Source: Bin52 sp965213935
GTDB lineage: Bacteria > Pseudomonadota > Alphaproteobacteria > Thalassobaculales > Thalassobaculaceae
Direction: 5' to 3'
Assembly: GCA_965213935.1 (NCBI GenBank)
Contig: CBDCAO010000012.1
Location: 1,612,001-1,676,000, forward strand
Length of the DNA: 64,000 nucleotides
Part shown: in pieces, positions 21,125-30,853 of the stretch
Layout of the letters: each line of letters begins with the position of its first letter
How positions within the stretch are numbered: the stretch's first letter is position 1
The notes under the pieces: model-generated
Seen by the model: the letters and a program-made list of their open reading frames with translations, nothing else
Databases searched by the model: none
What the model was told of the DNA's origin: nothing
Position numbers and translations under genes: made by a program

Positions 21125-21987
21125 GGCCCGACGCCCGGAACCTTCCCGATGTCGTATTTGAGTAGCCGCACGTGATCGGGCCCGCTCCACTGGGCCAGCG
21201 GACGGACCCGGACCTCGCTGCCGGTGATCGAGGTCACCAGCCCGACCGGCAACCCGGCCGGCAGAACTCCGCCAAGTCCCGAGGTCACCACCCGGTCCCC
21301 GGTCGAGACGTGGGCGCCGTGCGGCAGGAACCGCATCACCGGCGTGCGCGAGTTGTCGCCCGACAGGATCCCCGGATAGTTGGTGCCCCCGGCGCCCTGG
21401 ACGGTAACCGGGATCTGGGAATTCAGATCGGTGACAAGCAGGACCCGGGCGTGCCGCTCACCCGCGGTCACCACCACTCCGGACACTGCACCGTCACCCG
21501 ACACGGCGACCTGGCCGGGCTCCACTCCGTGGCGGCGACCGGCGCTGACCAGCATGCTGCGCATGAACGGCCCGCCGGTTGCGGTGATCGCCCGCGCCGA
21601 GATCGAGGCCGGGCTTGGCGGCGGAACGAACCGGGACAGCCGCCTGAGCCTTTCGTTCTCCTGCTCCAGCGTGACGGCCCGGTGCCACCACTGGCGCAGG
21701 ACGCGGTTTTCCTCGCGCAGGTGGTCCACCTGTCCCTGAAGATCGTACAGTCGGGTGACCCACTCCACGCCGGACGAAACCATCGCCGCCGGCCTCGCGG
21801 TGACCAGCAGCACGGGGGTGAGGATGTCCGTCACCCCGACACGCATGCGCTCGACGATCACGTTGTCGACATTGCCCAGCAGCATCAGCGCGAAGGCGGC
21901 GACCCCCATCGACGCGACCGAGAATCGTTGCCACAGGGAGCGAACCGGCTGCACTACCCTCGTGAAGGTCACCGGTCTCAGGGCCAT
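21121..21987 (-). CDS. mreC: Rod shape-determining protein MreC
   Basis: This 288-aa periplasmic scaffold has an N-terminal membrane segment (about 25-42) and a coiled coil (about 77-115, DLQGQVDHLREENRVLRQWW onward). The beta-rich domain contains GVEPGQVAVSGDGAVSGVV, TDLNSQIPV and DRVVTSGLGGVLPAGLPVG, which are typical of MreC. It lies 33 bp downstream of mreB. Confidence 0.93.
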   Translation of the reverse strand: MALRPVTFTRVVQPVRSLWQRFSVASMGVAAFALMLLGNVDNVIVERMRVGVTDILTPVLLVTARPAAMVSSGVEWVTRLYDLQGQVDHLREENRVLRQWWHRAVTLEQENERLRRLSRFVPPPSPASISARAITATGGPFMRSMLVSAGRRHGVEPGQVAVSGDGAVSGVVVTAGERHARVLLVTDLNSQIPVTVQGAGGTNYPGILSGDNSRTPVMRFLPHGAHVSTGDRVVTSGLGGVLPAGLPVGLVTSITGSEVRVRPLAQWSGPDHVRLLKYDIGKVPGVGP

Positions 21988-22020
21988 GGTTCCGCCTCTT
22001 CAGTCGCTCCCGTTCCGCAC

Positions 22021-23061
22021 TCAGTTGGCTCCGATCAGGACACTGCGCATCGCCTTCAGTTCCTCGAGGCACCGACCGGTCCCGAGAGCCACGCACTTGA
22101 GCGGCTCGTCGGCGACCGAGATCGGCAGCGAGGTGTTGATCCGCAGGATCTCGTCCATCCTCCCCAGCAACGCACCGCCCCCGGTGAGCACGATGCCCTT
22201 GTCGACAATATCCGCAGCCAGTTCCGGAGGCGTCTGCTCAAGCGCCACCTTCACCGCCTCGACGATGTGGCTGACCGGCTCGGCGAGGCTGCGGGCAATC
22301 TGCGCCTCGTTGATCGTGATCTGCCTCGGGATGCCCTCGATCAGGTCGCGCCCCTTGATGTCGAGGGTCTGTCCGTGTCCGTCTTCCGGCAGGTAGGCCG
22401 ACCCGATTTCCATCTTGATCCGCTCGGCACTGGTCTCGCCGAGTAACAGGTTATGCTCGCGGCGAATGTAGGCGATGATCGCCTCGTCCATCTTGTCGCC
22501 ACCGATCCGCACCGATCTCGAATAGACGATCCCCCCGAGAGACAGCACCGCGACCTCGGTGGTTCCACCGCCGATGTCGACAACCATCGAGCCGGTTGCG
22601 TCCGTTACCGGGAGGTTGGCGCCGATCGCCGCCGCCATCGGTTCCTCGATCAGGTACACCCGCCTTGCCCCGGCACTCTCGGCGGACTCGCGAATGGCCC
22701 GCCGTTCCACCGCGGTGGAGCCCGACGGCACACAGATCACGATCTGCGGGCTGGCAAAGCTGCGGCGGTTGTGCACCTTGCGGATGAAGTGCTTGATCAT
22801 GTCCTCCGCGACCTCGAAATCGGCGATGACCCCGTCGCGGAGCGGACGGATCGCCTGGATCGAGCCGGGAGTGCGGCCGAGCATGTCCTTGGCCTCTTCG
22901 CCCACCGCCAGGACCCGCTTCCTGCCCTTGATGGTACCGACCGCCACCACCGAGGGCTCATTGACCACGATGTCGCGACCGCGCACGTAGACCAGGGTAT
23001 TGGCGGTACCCAGATCGATCGCCATGTCGGCAGACAGCATTCCGAGTAGTCTGGCAAACAT
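22021..23061 (-). CDS. mreB: Actin-like rod shape protein MreB
   Basis: This 346-aa bacterial actin begins MFARLLGMLSADMAIDLGTA. The phosphate-1 loop is DLGTANTLVYVRG, phosphate-2 is VVDIGGGTTEVAV, and the adenosine motif is VLTGGGALLGRMD. The N-terminal hydrophobic/amphipathic segment is the expected membrane-binding element. It heads the rod-shape operon and lies 140 bp after ilvH on the same strand. Confidence 0.97.
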   Translation of the reverse strand: MFARLLGMLSADMAIDLGTANTLVYVRGRDIVVNEPSVVAVGTIKGRKRVLAVGEEAKDMLGRTPGSIQAIRPLRDGVIADFEVAEDMIKHFIRKVHNRRSFASPQIVICVPSGSTAVERRAIRESAESAGARRVYLIEEPMAAAIGANLPVTDATGSMVVDIGGGTTEVAVLSLGGIVYSRSVRIGGDKMDEAIIAYIRREHNLLLGETSAERIKMEIGSAYLPEDGHGQTLDIKGRDLIEGIPRQITINEAQIARSLAEPVSHIVEAVKVALEQTPPELAADIVDKGIVLTGGGALLGRMDEILRINTSLPISVADEPLKCVALGTGRCLEELKAMRSVLIGAN

Positions 23062-23201
23062 CAGACCCTATCCGTCACAGTTCCGTTGACAGGCTCCCCG
23101 GAGTGGCTGGAGTCGCGGTCCCGGCATCGGGCTCCGGCTCACGAGCAACGGTCACTCTTCGTCCACCGCCTACACAGTCTCGTTCATCTTCGCAACGAAT
23201 A

Positions 23202-23783
23202 TCAAGAAATCAGCACTCTACCGGCCGGCGCCGGGTCGTCTTCCTCATCGCCCTCCGCGGTGACCATCGAGATGATCGAACCACGGGAAATCGCCACCAC
23301 ACCGCCGCGACAGACCTCGATGGTACCAATCGCTTCCATCAGGCCGATGAACGCATCGATCTTGCCGGGATTGCCCGTGAGTTCGAACACGAAGCTCTCG
23401 AGCGTGCTGTCAATCGCCCGGGCCCGGAACATGTCGGCGATACGCAGGGCCTCGATCCGGGCCTCGCTCCGGTTCGCGACCTTGATCAGCGCCAGTTCGC
23501 GTTCGATGTGCGGACCCTCCGTCGAGAGGTCATGCACCTCGTGAACCGGAACCAGCCGCGCGAGCTGCGCCTTGATCTGCTCGATCACCATCGAGGTTCC
23601 CGAAGTCACGATCGTGATCCTCGAGAACCGGGCAACCGGGTCGACCTCTGAAACAGTCAGGCTCTCGATGTTGTAGCCGCGCCCGGAAAAAAGCCCGATC
23701 ACCCGTGCGAGCACACCCGGCTCGTTGTCCACCAGCACGGCGACCGTGCGCCGCTGCTCGCGGGTGTCATCCTGCTGACCCAC
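23202..23783 (-). CDS. ilvH: Acetolactate synthase small (regulatory) subunit
   Basis: This 193-aa ACT-domain subunit gives valine feedback control to IlvB. The N-terminal ACT domain reads VLVDNEPGVLARVIGLFSGRGYNIESLTV. The C-terminal half contains ELALIKV and FVFELTGNPGKIDAFIGLM. I chose GTG 23783 because AGGAG sits eight bases upstream; a GTG at 23792 overlaps that ribosome site. It is 31 bp downstream of ilvB on the same strand. Confidence 0.92.
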   Translation of the reverse strand: MGQQDDTREQRRTVAVLVDNEPGVLARVIGLFSGRGYNIESLTVSEVDPVARFSRITIVTSGTSMVIEQIKAQLARLVPVHEVHDLSTEGPHIERELALIKVANRSEARIEALRIADMFRARAIDSTLESFVFELTGNPGKIDAFIGLMEAIGTIEVCRGGVVAISRGSIISMVTAEGDEEDDPAPAGRVLIS

Positions 23784-23814
23784 GCCGGTCACTCCTTGCT
23801 TGCGCAGCTGCCGG

Positions 23815-25602
23815 TCAGACCAGCACCATCCCGTCGTCGGAAGTCTCGTGCTCCGCACGGTCGTCCTGGCCAAGCAGCATTTCGTTGTGGGCCGCGCCCG
23901 ACGGGATCATCGGGAAGCAGTTTTCCTCCTTGCTGACCCGGATATCGGCCAGCACGAACCGGTCGACCGCAAGCATCTCGTCAACGACATCCTCGAGGTC
24001 ATCCGCGGTCCGGGCGATCAGTCCCACCCCGCCGAAGGATTCGGCCAGTTTCACGAAGTCCGGCAGCGACGCGGTGTAGCTCTCCGAGTAACGCCCGCCA
24101 TGGATCAGTTCCTGCCACTGGCGGACCATGCCCATCCACTGGTTGTTCACGATGAAGGCCTTCACCGGCAGCCCGTACTGGCAGAGCGTCGACAGTTCCT
24201 GGATGTTCATCAGGAACGATGCCTCGCCGGCGACGTCGATCACGAGGGCGTCGGGATGGGCGACCTGCACGCCGAGCGCGGCAGGCAGGCCGTAGCCCAT
24301 GGTGCCGAGCCCGCCTGAGGTCATCCAGCGGTTCGGCTCCTCGAACTCGAAGTACTGTGCCGCCCACATCTGGTGCTGGCCGACTTCGGTGGTGATGTAG
24401 AAGTCGCGACCGCGGATCTTCTCGAACAGCCTGCGGATCGCGTGCTGCGGCTTGATGACAGCTCCGTTCTGGCTATAGGCGAGGCAGTCACGCGCGCGCC
24501 AGCTGTCGATCTGTTCCCACCAGCGCGCCAGCGCATCCTGCTTCGGCTGACAGCCCTTCCGTTTCCATGTCTCGATCATCCGGGCCAGCACCGTCGCCGC
24601 GTCGCCGATCACGGGAACGTCGACGGGAACGTTCTTGTTGATCGAGGACGGATCGATATCGACATGGATCTTGCGCGAGTGCGGCGAGAAGTCGGAGATC
24701 CGCCCGGTCACACGATCGTCGAACCGCGCACCGATGTTGATCATCACGTCGCAGTTGTACATCGCGAGGTTGGCCTCGTAGGTGCCATGCATTCCGAGCA
24801 TGCCCAGGAACCGCCGGTCGGACGCAGGAAACGCCCCGAGTCCCATCAGGGTGAGCGTCGCCGGGTAGCCGGTCATCCGCACGAACTCGGTCAGCAGCCG
24901 GCTTGCCTCGGGCCCGGAGTTGACCAGGCCGCCGCCGCCGTAGAACACCGGGCGTTCGGCGCTCGCGATGAGATCGACCGCCTGTTCCACCGCAGCCTGG
25001 TCCGGAGTGGTGCGCGGCCGGTAGGAGGTGCGGCGCGGTGCCGAGGGCGCGCGGTACGGTCCATCCGCGAACAGCACATCCTTGGGCAGATCGATCACCA
25101 CCGGGCCGGGCCGGCCACGTGCGGCGACGTGGAATGCCTCGTGCATGATGTCGGCAAGGTTGTCGACCGACTTGACCAGGTAGTTGTGCTTCGTGCACGG
25201 ACGGGTGATCCCGGTGGTGTCCGCCTCCTGGAAGGCATCGTTGCCGATCAGGTGCGTCGGAACCTGCCCGGTCAGGCAGACAACCGGGATACTGTCCATG
25301 AGCGCGTCGGTCAGGCCCGTGACCGCGTTGGTGGCGCCCGGCCCCGAAGTCACCAGCACCACGCCCACCTTTCCGGTGGACCGGGCATACCCCTCCGCCG
25401 CGTGCACCGCGCCCTGTTCATGGCGGACCAGGATGTGCCGGACCGCGTTGGTCTTGAACAGCTCGTCGTAGATCGGAAGGACAGCGCCGCCGGGATATCC
25501 GAACACGACTTCGACACCCTGGTCCTGCAGTGCCTTGAGCACGATGGCGGCACCGGTCATCCGGGTCTGTGGCTCTGGGTCTGGCTGAGCGGCGGAAGTC
25601 AT
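23815..25602 (-). CDS. ilvB: Acetolactate synthase large (catalytic) subunit
   Basis: This 595-aa enzyme of branched-chain amino acid synthesis uses ThDP and FAD. The catalytic Glu is in RHEQGAVHAAEGYAR, and VTSGPGATNAVTGL and the FAD-domain segment TLMGLGAFPASDRRFLGMLG follow. The C-terminal ThDP motif is DVAGEASFLMNIQEL...NNQWMGMVRQWQ. It starts at ATG 25602 with GGAAAGGG upstream and a hairpin just before that. Confidence 0.95.
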   Translation of the reverse strand: MTSAAQPDPEPQTRMTGAAIVLKALQDQGVEVVFGYPGGAVLPIYDELFKTNAVRHILVRHEQGAVHAAEGYARSTGKVGVVLVTSGPGATNAVTGLTDALMDSIPVVCLTGQVPTHLIGNDAFQEADTTGITRPCTKHNYLVKSVDNLADIMHEAFHVAARGRPGPVVIDLPKDVLFADGPYRAPSAPRRTSYRPRTTPDQAAVEQAVDLIASAERPVFYGGGGLVNSGPEASRLLTEFVRMTGYPATLTLMGLGAFPASDRRFLGMLGMHGTYEANLAMYNCDVMINIGARFDDRVTGRISDFSPHSRKIHVDIDPSSINKNVPVDVPVIGDAATVLARMIETWKRKGCQPKQDALARWWEQIDSWRARDCLAYSQNGAVIKPQHAIRRLFEKIRGRDFYITTEVGQHQMWAAQYFEFEEPNRWMTSGGLGTMGYGLPAALGVQVAHPDALVIDVAGEASFLMNIQELSTLCQYGLPVKAFIVNNQWMGMVRQWQELIHGGRYSESYTASLPDFVKLAESFGGVGLIARTADDLEDVVDEMLAVDRFVLADIRVSKEENCFPMIPSGAAHNEMLLGQDDRAEHETSDDGMVLV

Positions 25603-25616
25603 CACATGCCCTTTCC

Positions 25617-25634
25617 GCGAGCCGACAGGCTCGC
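25617..25634 (-). promoter_or_regulatory. Hairpin in the leader between miaA and ilvB
   Basis: GCGAGCC and GGCTCGC form a perfect seven-pair stem with a four-base loop, immediately before the ilvB ribosome site. No T-tract follows. It could end transcription from miaA or modulate ilvB. The 86-bp gap looks too short for a classical peptide-attenuator leader. Confidence 0.4.
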
Positions 25635-25688
25635 TCTCCTGCGTCGCTTGCGCGGCGGGGCGGACCCTACCGCCTCGGGTGAATCCGG

Positions 25689-26663
25689 TCAACACGGAGG
25701 CCGTCCCTGCGCGGGAGACAGAAACCGCCGCAGCTCGTCGAGCAGCCCGGCGGGCACCCCGACATCGCCGATCATCCCCGGGACCACCCGGTCGGCATGG
25801 AGCTGGTGGCGGAACCAGGTCGCCTGGCGCTTGGCGTAGCGCTTGGTGCGCCGGCGTGCATTCTCGCCCGCCTGCTCCAGGGTGAGGTGGCCGGCGAGGT
25901 GCGCCAGCAGTTCGGGCAGCCCGATCGCCTTCATCCCCGGCAGCGACGGGTCGAGACCGAGACCGGCGAGGCCGCGGGCCTCCTCGAGCGCGCCTCGCTC
26001 CAGCATGGCGTCGAACCGCGCATCGCAGGCGGCGTAGGTTGCCTCGCGCGGCGGCAGCACCAGCACCACGAAGGCATCCGGCCCGTCGGTCGTGCGGTGC
26101 TCGCGCTGCCAGTCGGCGAGCGGACGGCCGGTCGCCTCCAGTACCTCCCGGGCGCGCACCAGCCGCTGGGTGTCCCCGTCGTTCAGCCGGGCGGCAGTTT
26201 CCGGGTCCCGGTCCGCCAGTTCGCGGCGGAAGGCGGGCCCGCCGATCGCCGCCAGACGCGCCTGCGCCGCACGCCGGAAACGGTCCGGGATGTCGGGAAT
26301 TGGCGCCAGACCCTCCAGCAACGCCCGCAGATAGAGCCCGGTCCCGCCACAGATCACCGGAACCGAGCCGCGCGCATGCGCCACCGCGACCTCGGCGCGG
26401 GCGCGGTCCAGCCAGTCGGCGACCGAGCAGGGTCGAGCGATCGACCGGAATCCGTACAGGCGGTGGGGAGCGCGGGCGACCTGCCGGCGCCCGGGGCGCG
26501 ACGTCAGGATGCGCAGTTCCCGGTAGACCTGCATCGAGTCACTGTTGATCACCGTGCCGCCGAGGGTTTCGGCCAGCCGGACCGCAAGCTCCGACTTGCC
26601 GCCCGCGGTCGGTCCCGCGACGGCGATCACCGGGAGACGGTGTCGTTGGGGCCGGCTGTCCAT
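25689..26663 (-). CDS. miaA: tRNA dimethylallyltransferase
   Basis: This 324-aa prenyltransferase adds dimethylallyl to A37 of tRNAs that read UNN codons. The P-loop is AVAGPTAGGKSELA, followed by INSDSMQVYRELRILTSRP (catalytic Asp region), PVICGGTGLYLRALLEGL, GDTQRLVRAREV and the C-terminal RTKRYAKRQATWFRH. It starts at ATG 26663, 30 bp from the divergent serB start. Confidence 0.96.
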   Translation of the reverse strand: MDSRPQRHRLPVIAVAGPTAGGKSELAVRLAETLGGTVINSDSMQVYRELRILTSRPGRRQVARAPHRLYGFRSIARPCSVADWLDRARAEVAVAHARGSVPVICGGTGLYLRALLEGLAPIPDIPDRFRRAAQARLAAIGGPAFRRELADRDPETAARLNDGDTQRLVRAREVLEATGRPLADWQREHRTTDGPDAFVVLVLPPREATYAACDARFDAMLERGALEEARGLAGLGLDPSLPGMKAIGLPELLAHLAGHLTLEQAGENARRRTKRYAKRQATWFRHQLHADRVVPGMIGDVGVPAGLLDELRRFLSPAQGRPPC

Positions 26664-26693
26664 TGCCCCCGCGATAGGCAATACTCCGGCGCA

Positions 26694-27632
26694 ATGCAAT
26701 ATGCCCTTACCCTGACGGCGGACCCGGTCTCGCGCCCGCTTGGCCCCGAACACGTGCGTGAGGCCGTCGCAGCGCTGCGTGCGGCAGGCGCCAGGCACCA
26801 GGGCACCACCTGGCTCGGGCGCGGTTGCGCACTTGACCTCGTGCTGGCCGCACCGGCCGCGGACCCGGTCCGCGCGGGCGTGGATCACGCGCTTGCCGGA
26901 GCCGGGGTGGATATCGCCATCCAGCCGGCAGCGGGGCGCCGCAGGCGCCTGCTCGTCGCCGACATGGATTCGACCGTCATCGGCCAGGAGACGCTCGACG
27001 AGCTCGCCGACATGGCGGGTCTGCGCGACAGGGTGGCCCCGATCACCGATCGGGCCATGCGCGGCGAGATCGACTTCGAAACCGCCCTGCGCGAGCGGGT
27101 CCGGCTGCTCGCGGGACAACCGGCAACGCTGCTCGCGACCCTGGTTGAACAGCGGATCACGCTGACACCCGGCGCCACGGTGCTGGTCCGCACGATGCGC
27201 GCACACGGCGCCCGGACTGCGCTGGTCTCGGGCGGCTTCACCGCGGTCACCGGACCGGTGGCGCACCGCGCCGGGTTCGATGATCACCACGCCAACAGCC
27301 TCGTGGTGGTCGACGGCAGGCTCGCGGGAACGGTCGAAGACCCGGTGCTCGGGGCCGATGCCAAACGGGCCATCCTGCACCGGCTGTGCAGCGAGTACGC
27401 GAGTACGCCCGTCGACGCGCTCGCGGTGGGAGACGGGGCGAACGACATGCCGATGCTTGCGGCCGCCGGCACCGGGGTGGCGTTCAGGGCCAGGCCGCGG
27501 GTTGCGGCGTCGGCGCGGTTTCGCGTCGACCACGGCGATCTGACGGCCCTGCTCTACCTTCAGGGTTTCAGGGAGGACGAGTTCGCCGGCCACGGTGCCG
27601 TCGGCAACCCGCCGGCCAGCCAGCCCGGCTGA
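26694..27632 (+). CDS. serB: Phosphoserine phosphatase
   Basis: This 312-aa HAD phosphatase catalyzes the last step of serine synthesis. An N-terminal regulatory part (about 1-85) precedes the catalytic motif LVADMDSTVIGQETLDELAD (nucleophile Asp). The motif II serine is in LVSGGFT, the motif III lysine in GADAKR, and the acidic motif is GDGANDMPML. The last 73 bp overlap the opposing rhodanese gene tail to tail. Confidence 0.94.
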   Translation: MQYALTLTADPVSRPLGPEHVREAVAALRAAGARHQGTTWLGRGCALDLVLAAPAADPVRAGVDHALAGAGVDIAIQPAAGRRRRLLVADMDSTVIGQETLDELADMAGLRDRVAPITDRAMRGEIDFETALRERVRLLAGQPATLLATLVEQRITLTPGATVLVRTMRAHGARTALVSGGFTAVTGPVAHRAGFDDHHANSLVVVDGRLAGTVEDPVLGADAKRAILHRLCSEYASTPVDALAVGDGANDMPMLAAAGTGVAFRARPRVAASARFRVDHGDLTALLYLQGFREDEFAGHGAVGNPPASQPG

Positions 27633-28105
27633 CGCGGTTCCGTCAGCCGAGACCGGCCGAGCATGCCCTCACGCACCGAGTAGACATGGCGATACCCCGC
27701 CCGGTCGAGCCAGGAGGCGGCCCTGGCCGACCTCGCGCCGCTGGCGCAGATCAGGGCCACCCGGTCGTTCGCCGGATCGAGCCCGAGGAACCGCACCCGT
27801 TCCAGGAAACCGGCACGTCCACCGGGCCCGTGGAAGTCCACGAGCCCGGCCCCGGGCGGAATGCCTGTGCTACGCCACTCCTCCGGGGTCCGTACGTCGA
27901 TGATGAACAGAGTTCCGTTTCTCGCACCGTGCCAGGCGTCCGCGGCGGTCATCACCTCGTGTTGCGCCTGCGCACCGGCACGGTGAGGAAGGAGGGCCGT
28001 GAACAGGGGGATCGCGAGCACGAGCAGCAGCGCCACGACCGCGGCACTTCCCGGAACGACGCTGCACCGTGCGGTCCCTGATCCCGTGAGACACCCCCCG
28101 ATCAC
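27560..28105 (-). CDS. Membrane-anchored rhodanese-like protein
   Basis: This 181-aa protein has one N-terminal hydrophobic segment (about 18-40), either a signal peptide or an anchor, so the rhodanese domain should be periplasmic. FIIDVRTPEEW opens the domain and ICASGARSARAA carries the active-site Cys. The substrate is unknown; sulfur transfer or redox sensing is typical. The start is GTG 28105, 27 bp after the degP stop, so the pair is probably co-transcribed. The C-terminal tail overlaps serB. Confidence 0.82.
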   Translation of the reverse strand: MIGGCLTGSGTARCSVVPGSAAVVALLLVLAIPLFTALLPHRAGAQAQHEVMTAADAWHGARNGTLFIIDVRTPEEWRSTGIPPGAGLVDFHGPGGRAGFLERVRFLGLDPANDRVALICASGARSARAASWLDRAGYRHVYSVREGMLGRSRLTEPRQPGWLAGGLPTAPWPANSSSLKP

Positions 28106-28132
28106 GGCTTCTCCTCCACGACCGGACCCGTG

Positions 28133-29626
28133 CTACTCGCGCTTCAACCCGATCGCGATGAAGATCAGGTTGTCGTTGCGCCTGATCGCCAGCAGGACCG
28201 CGCTCTTGCCGGGGTCCCCGGCAGCATCCGCCACGACGTCCTCGAGTTGCCGCGCACCTGTGACCTTCTCGCCTCCGGCGAGTTCGATCACGTCGCCGGG
28301 TCTGATCCCCTGTTCGGCAGCCGGACCGTCGGGGTGCACCTCGAGCACCAGCACACCGCTGGCATCGGCATCGATCTGCCACTTCTTTTGCATCATGGCA
28401 TCCAGGTCCACCACGGTCAGGCCGACTTCGCTGAGCCGTACCGTTACCGGGCCATCGGTCTGCGCGGTCTGCACGACGTCGGCGAGTTCACCCACGCGCA
28501 CCTTCAGGGTCTGCTTTTCGCCGTCGCGCCAGACGACGACATCAACCACGGTGCCTGCGGGCGTGCGCGCCACCATCAGCGGGAAGGACCGCATGGTTCC
28601 GACCGGCTTGCCGCCGAATTCCAGGATCACATCCCCGACCTTCAGTCCGCCTCCCTCGGCGGGACTGTCCTCGCGCACGTTGGCAACCAGGGCTCCCATC
28701 GCTTCCTCCAGACCTACGGATTCGGCGATGATCGGCGTGACCGTCTGGATGTGAACCCCGAGCCAGCCCCGTTTCACGACCCCGTCCTCGCGCAGATCGT
28801 CGATGACCGTCATGGCCAGGCGGCTGGGCACCGCGAAACCGATCCCGACCGAGCCGCCGCTGCGGGTGAAGATGGCGGTGTTGATCCCGACCACCTTGCC
28901 ATCCAGGTTGAACAGCGGTCCGCCCGAATTGCCGGTATTGATCGAGGCGTCGGTCTGGATGAAGTCGTCGTAGGATCCCTGGTAGATGTCGCGGCCCCGG
29001 GCGGAAACGATACCCGCGGTCACGGTGCCGGACAGGTTGAACGGATTGCCGATCGCGAGCACCCAGTCCCCGACCCGCACGGTATCGGAATCTCCGAACT
29101 CCACCGCCTCCAACTCGCTGTCGCCGGGTTCGATCTTGAGCACCGCAACGTCGGTCTTCTCGTCCGAGCCCTTCACGGTCGCATCGAACACCGTCCCGTC
29201 GTGCAGCCTGACCTTGATCTTGCCGGCATTCACGATCACGTGGTGGTTGGTCACCACGTGGCCGTCGCCGTCAATGATGAACCCCGACCCCAGTGCGTGG
29301 GTCGGCCTGCTGTCAGGATCGTTGGGAATGAAGCGGTCCTGGAAGTTCTTGAACCACTCGCTGAACGGCTGGTCCTTGGGCGGGACATCGCCCTGATTCG
29401 GCCCCTGCCCGCCGTTGCGTTCGCCCTGGCTCGTGATCGTGTGAATGTCCACCACCGCCGGCGCCAGTTTCTCGACCAGATCGGCAAAGCTCTGCGGCAT
29501 CGACCCGTCGTGGGCGCGCACCGGGACGGCAACCGCGACCAGAACGAGGGCCGCGACCACATGCACCAGGAAGCGCGACACCGACCGGTTCCGCCGGTCG
29601 GCCACCGCCTGCGTGTGCGTGTTCAT
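28133..29626 (-). CDS. degP: Periplasmic serine endoprotease DegP/Do family
   Basis: This 497-aa protein starts with a signal peptide (to about residue 38, VAVPVRAHDG). The trypsin-like domain has His in TNHHVI, Asp in KTDVAVLKI and Ser in TGNSGGPLF. Two PDZ domains follow, around 285-375 and 395-490. The family degrades or refolds damaged envelope proteins. GGAGAG precedes ATG 29626. It lies downstream of hflKC and DUF2065 on the same strand. Confidence 0.95.
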   Translation of the reverse strand: MNTHTQAVADRRNRSVSRFLVHVVAALVLVAVAVPVRAHDGSMPQSFADLVEKLAPAVVDIHTITSQGERNGGQGPNQGDVPPKDQPFSEWFKNFQDRFIPNDPDSRPTHALGSGFIIDGDGHVVTNHHVIVNAGKIKVRLHDGTVFDATVKGSDEKTDVAVLKIEPGDSELEAVEFGDSDTVRVGDWVLAIGNPFNLSGTVTAGIVSARGRDIYQGSYDDFIQTDASINTGNSGGPLFNLDGKVVGINTAIFTRSGGSVGIGFAVPSRLAMTVIDDLREDGVVKRGWLGVHIQTVTPIIAESVGLEEAMGALVANVREDSPAEGGGLKVGDVILEFGGKPVGTMRSFPLMVARTPAGTVVDVVVWRDGEKQTLKVRVGELADVVQTAQTDGPVTVRLSEVGLTVVDLDAMMQKKWQIDADASGVLVLEVHPDGPAAEQGIRPGDVIELAGGEKVTGARQLEDVVADAAGDPGKSAVLLAIRRNDNLIFIAIGLKRE

Positions 29627-29766
29627 GCTCCGTCTCTCCTCGTTACCGTTGTTTCGGGGAACCCTGCCGGGCGTTGCGCATGGTTCGTGTTGCCCGACAG
29701 GGACAAGGATAGACCGTGCTTTCGGCAGAAAAGTGGCAGCCCGGGTCGCACCGGCACACCCCGCAC

Positions 29767-29952
29767 CTACCCCCTGATCGCCCAGACGGCAACGACGCCG
29801 ACGGCCACGGCGACCACGCCGCACACGCGCAGCGTGCGATCCGGGATCTCCATCATGCGAGTCAGCATGTCGCGCATCGCGACCGGAAACAGCGCATACA
29901 GGGCACCCTCGATGACGAGCACCAATGCCAGGGCGGTCAGCAGGTCCCGCAT
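29767..29952 (-). CDS. DUF2065 (YjeT-type) small membrane protein
   Basis: This 61-aa protein has two hydrophobic segments (about 4-24 and 40-59) around a short charged loop with RDMLTRMMEIPD. This matches the DUF2065 family, commonly found next to hflC and degP. Function is unknown. It lies 13 bp after hflC on the same strand. Confidence 0.82.
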   Translation of the reverse strand: MRDLLTALALVLVIEGALYALFPVAMRDMLTRMMEIPDRTLRVCGVVAVAVGVVAVWAIRG

Positions 29953-29965
29953 GGGCGGATCATTT

Positions 29966-30853
29966 CTACTGACCGGTCAGTGACGGCCCGCCCCCGGTTA
30001 TATCATTGAAGTACCGGAAAAAATCACTGTTGGGCGTGAGGACCATCGTCGTGTCGGCCGACGCCATGGATTCCCGGTACGCCTGCATCGAGCGGTAGAA
30101 GGAGAAGAACTCGGGATCCTGGCCAAAGGCGTCGGCGTAGATCTTGATCGCCTCGCTGTCACCCACGCCGCGCAATGTCTCCGCTTCCTTGCGCGCCTGG
30201 GCCAGGATCACGACCTTCTGCCTGTTGGCATCGGCCCGGATCCCTTCGGCGAGCTCGAAGCCCCGGGCCCGGAACTCCTTGGCCTCGCGTTCGCGCTCGG
30301 ACTTCATGCGGTTCTCGATGTTGGACCGTGTCTGTTCCGGGTAGTCGGCGCGGCGCACGCGGACCTCCACGATCTCCATTCCGAACCGGGTCACCGCGTC
30401 GTTCACCGCCTTCTGAATGTCGACCATGATCGTCGCACGTTTCTTGGAAAGGATATCGAGCAGGTTCTCGTTACCGAGCACCCGGCGCAGGGAGGAATTG
30501 ATGATCGGGCTGAGCTTGCCCGGCACCCCCGAGATTTGCCTGGTGGTCTGGAAGAACAGCAAGGGATCGGTAATACGGTAGCGGGCGTAGGAGTCGACAT
30601 CGAGGCGCTTCTGGTCGGCCAGGATCACCCGTTCGGTGGGCGGATCGAGGTCAAGCACGCGCTTCTCGTAGTAGACTACCTCCTCGGCGAACGGGATCTT
30701 GAAGTTCAGGCCCGGCTCCTGGATCGTCTTCTGCGGCTTGCCGAAGAACAGGACAATCGCCTGCTGGGTCTGTTCGACGATGAACATCGAGCTGGTGACC
30801 AACACGCCGAGCACCACGACCAGGCCGCCGACAAGGGCGAGGAATCGGGTCAT
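29966..30853 (-). CDS. hflC: FtsH modulator HflC
   Basis: This 295-aa SPFH (stomatin/prohibitin) protein has an N-terminal membrane anchor (about 5-24). SMFIVEQTQQAIVLFFGKP starts the SPFH domain, ITDPLLFFQTT and IMVDIQKAVNDAVTRFGMEI follow, and a helical stretch precedes the C-terminus. With HflK it surrounds FtsH and restrains its proteolysis. Its ATG overlaps the hflK stop. Confidence 0.95.
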   Translation of the reverse strand: MTRFLALVGGLVVVLGVLVTSSMFIVEQTQQAIVLFFGKPQKTIQEPGLNFKIPFAEEVVYYEKRVLDLDPPTERVILADQKRLDVDSYARYRITDPLLFFQTTRQISGVPGKLSPIINSSLRRVLGNENLLDILSKKRATIMVDIQKAVNDAVTRFGMEIVEVRVRRADYPEQTRSNIENRMKSEREREAKEFRARGFELAEGIRADANRQKVVILAQARKEAETLRGVGDSEAIKIYADAFGQDPEFFSFYRSMQAYRESMASADTTMVLTPNSDFFRYFNDITGGGPSLTGQ

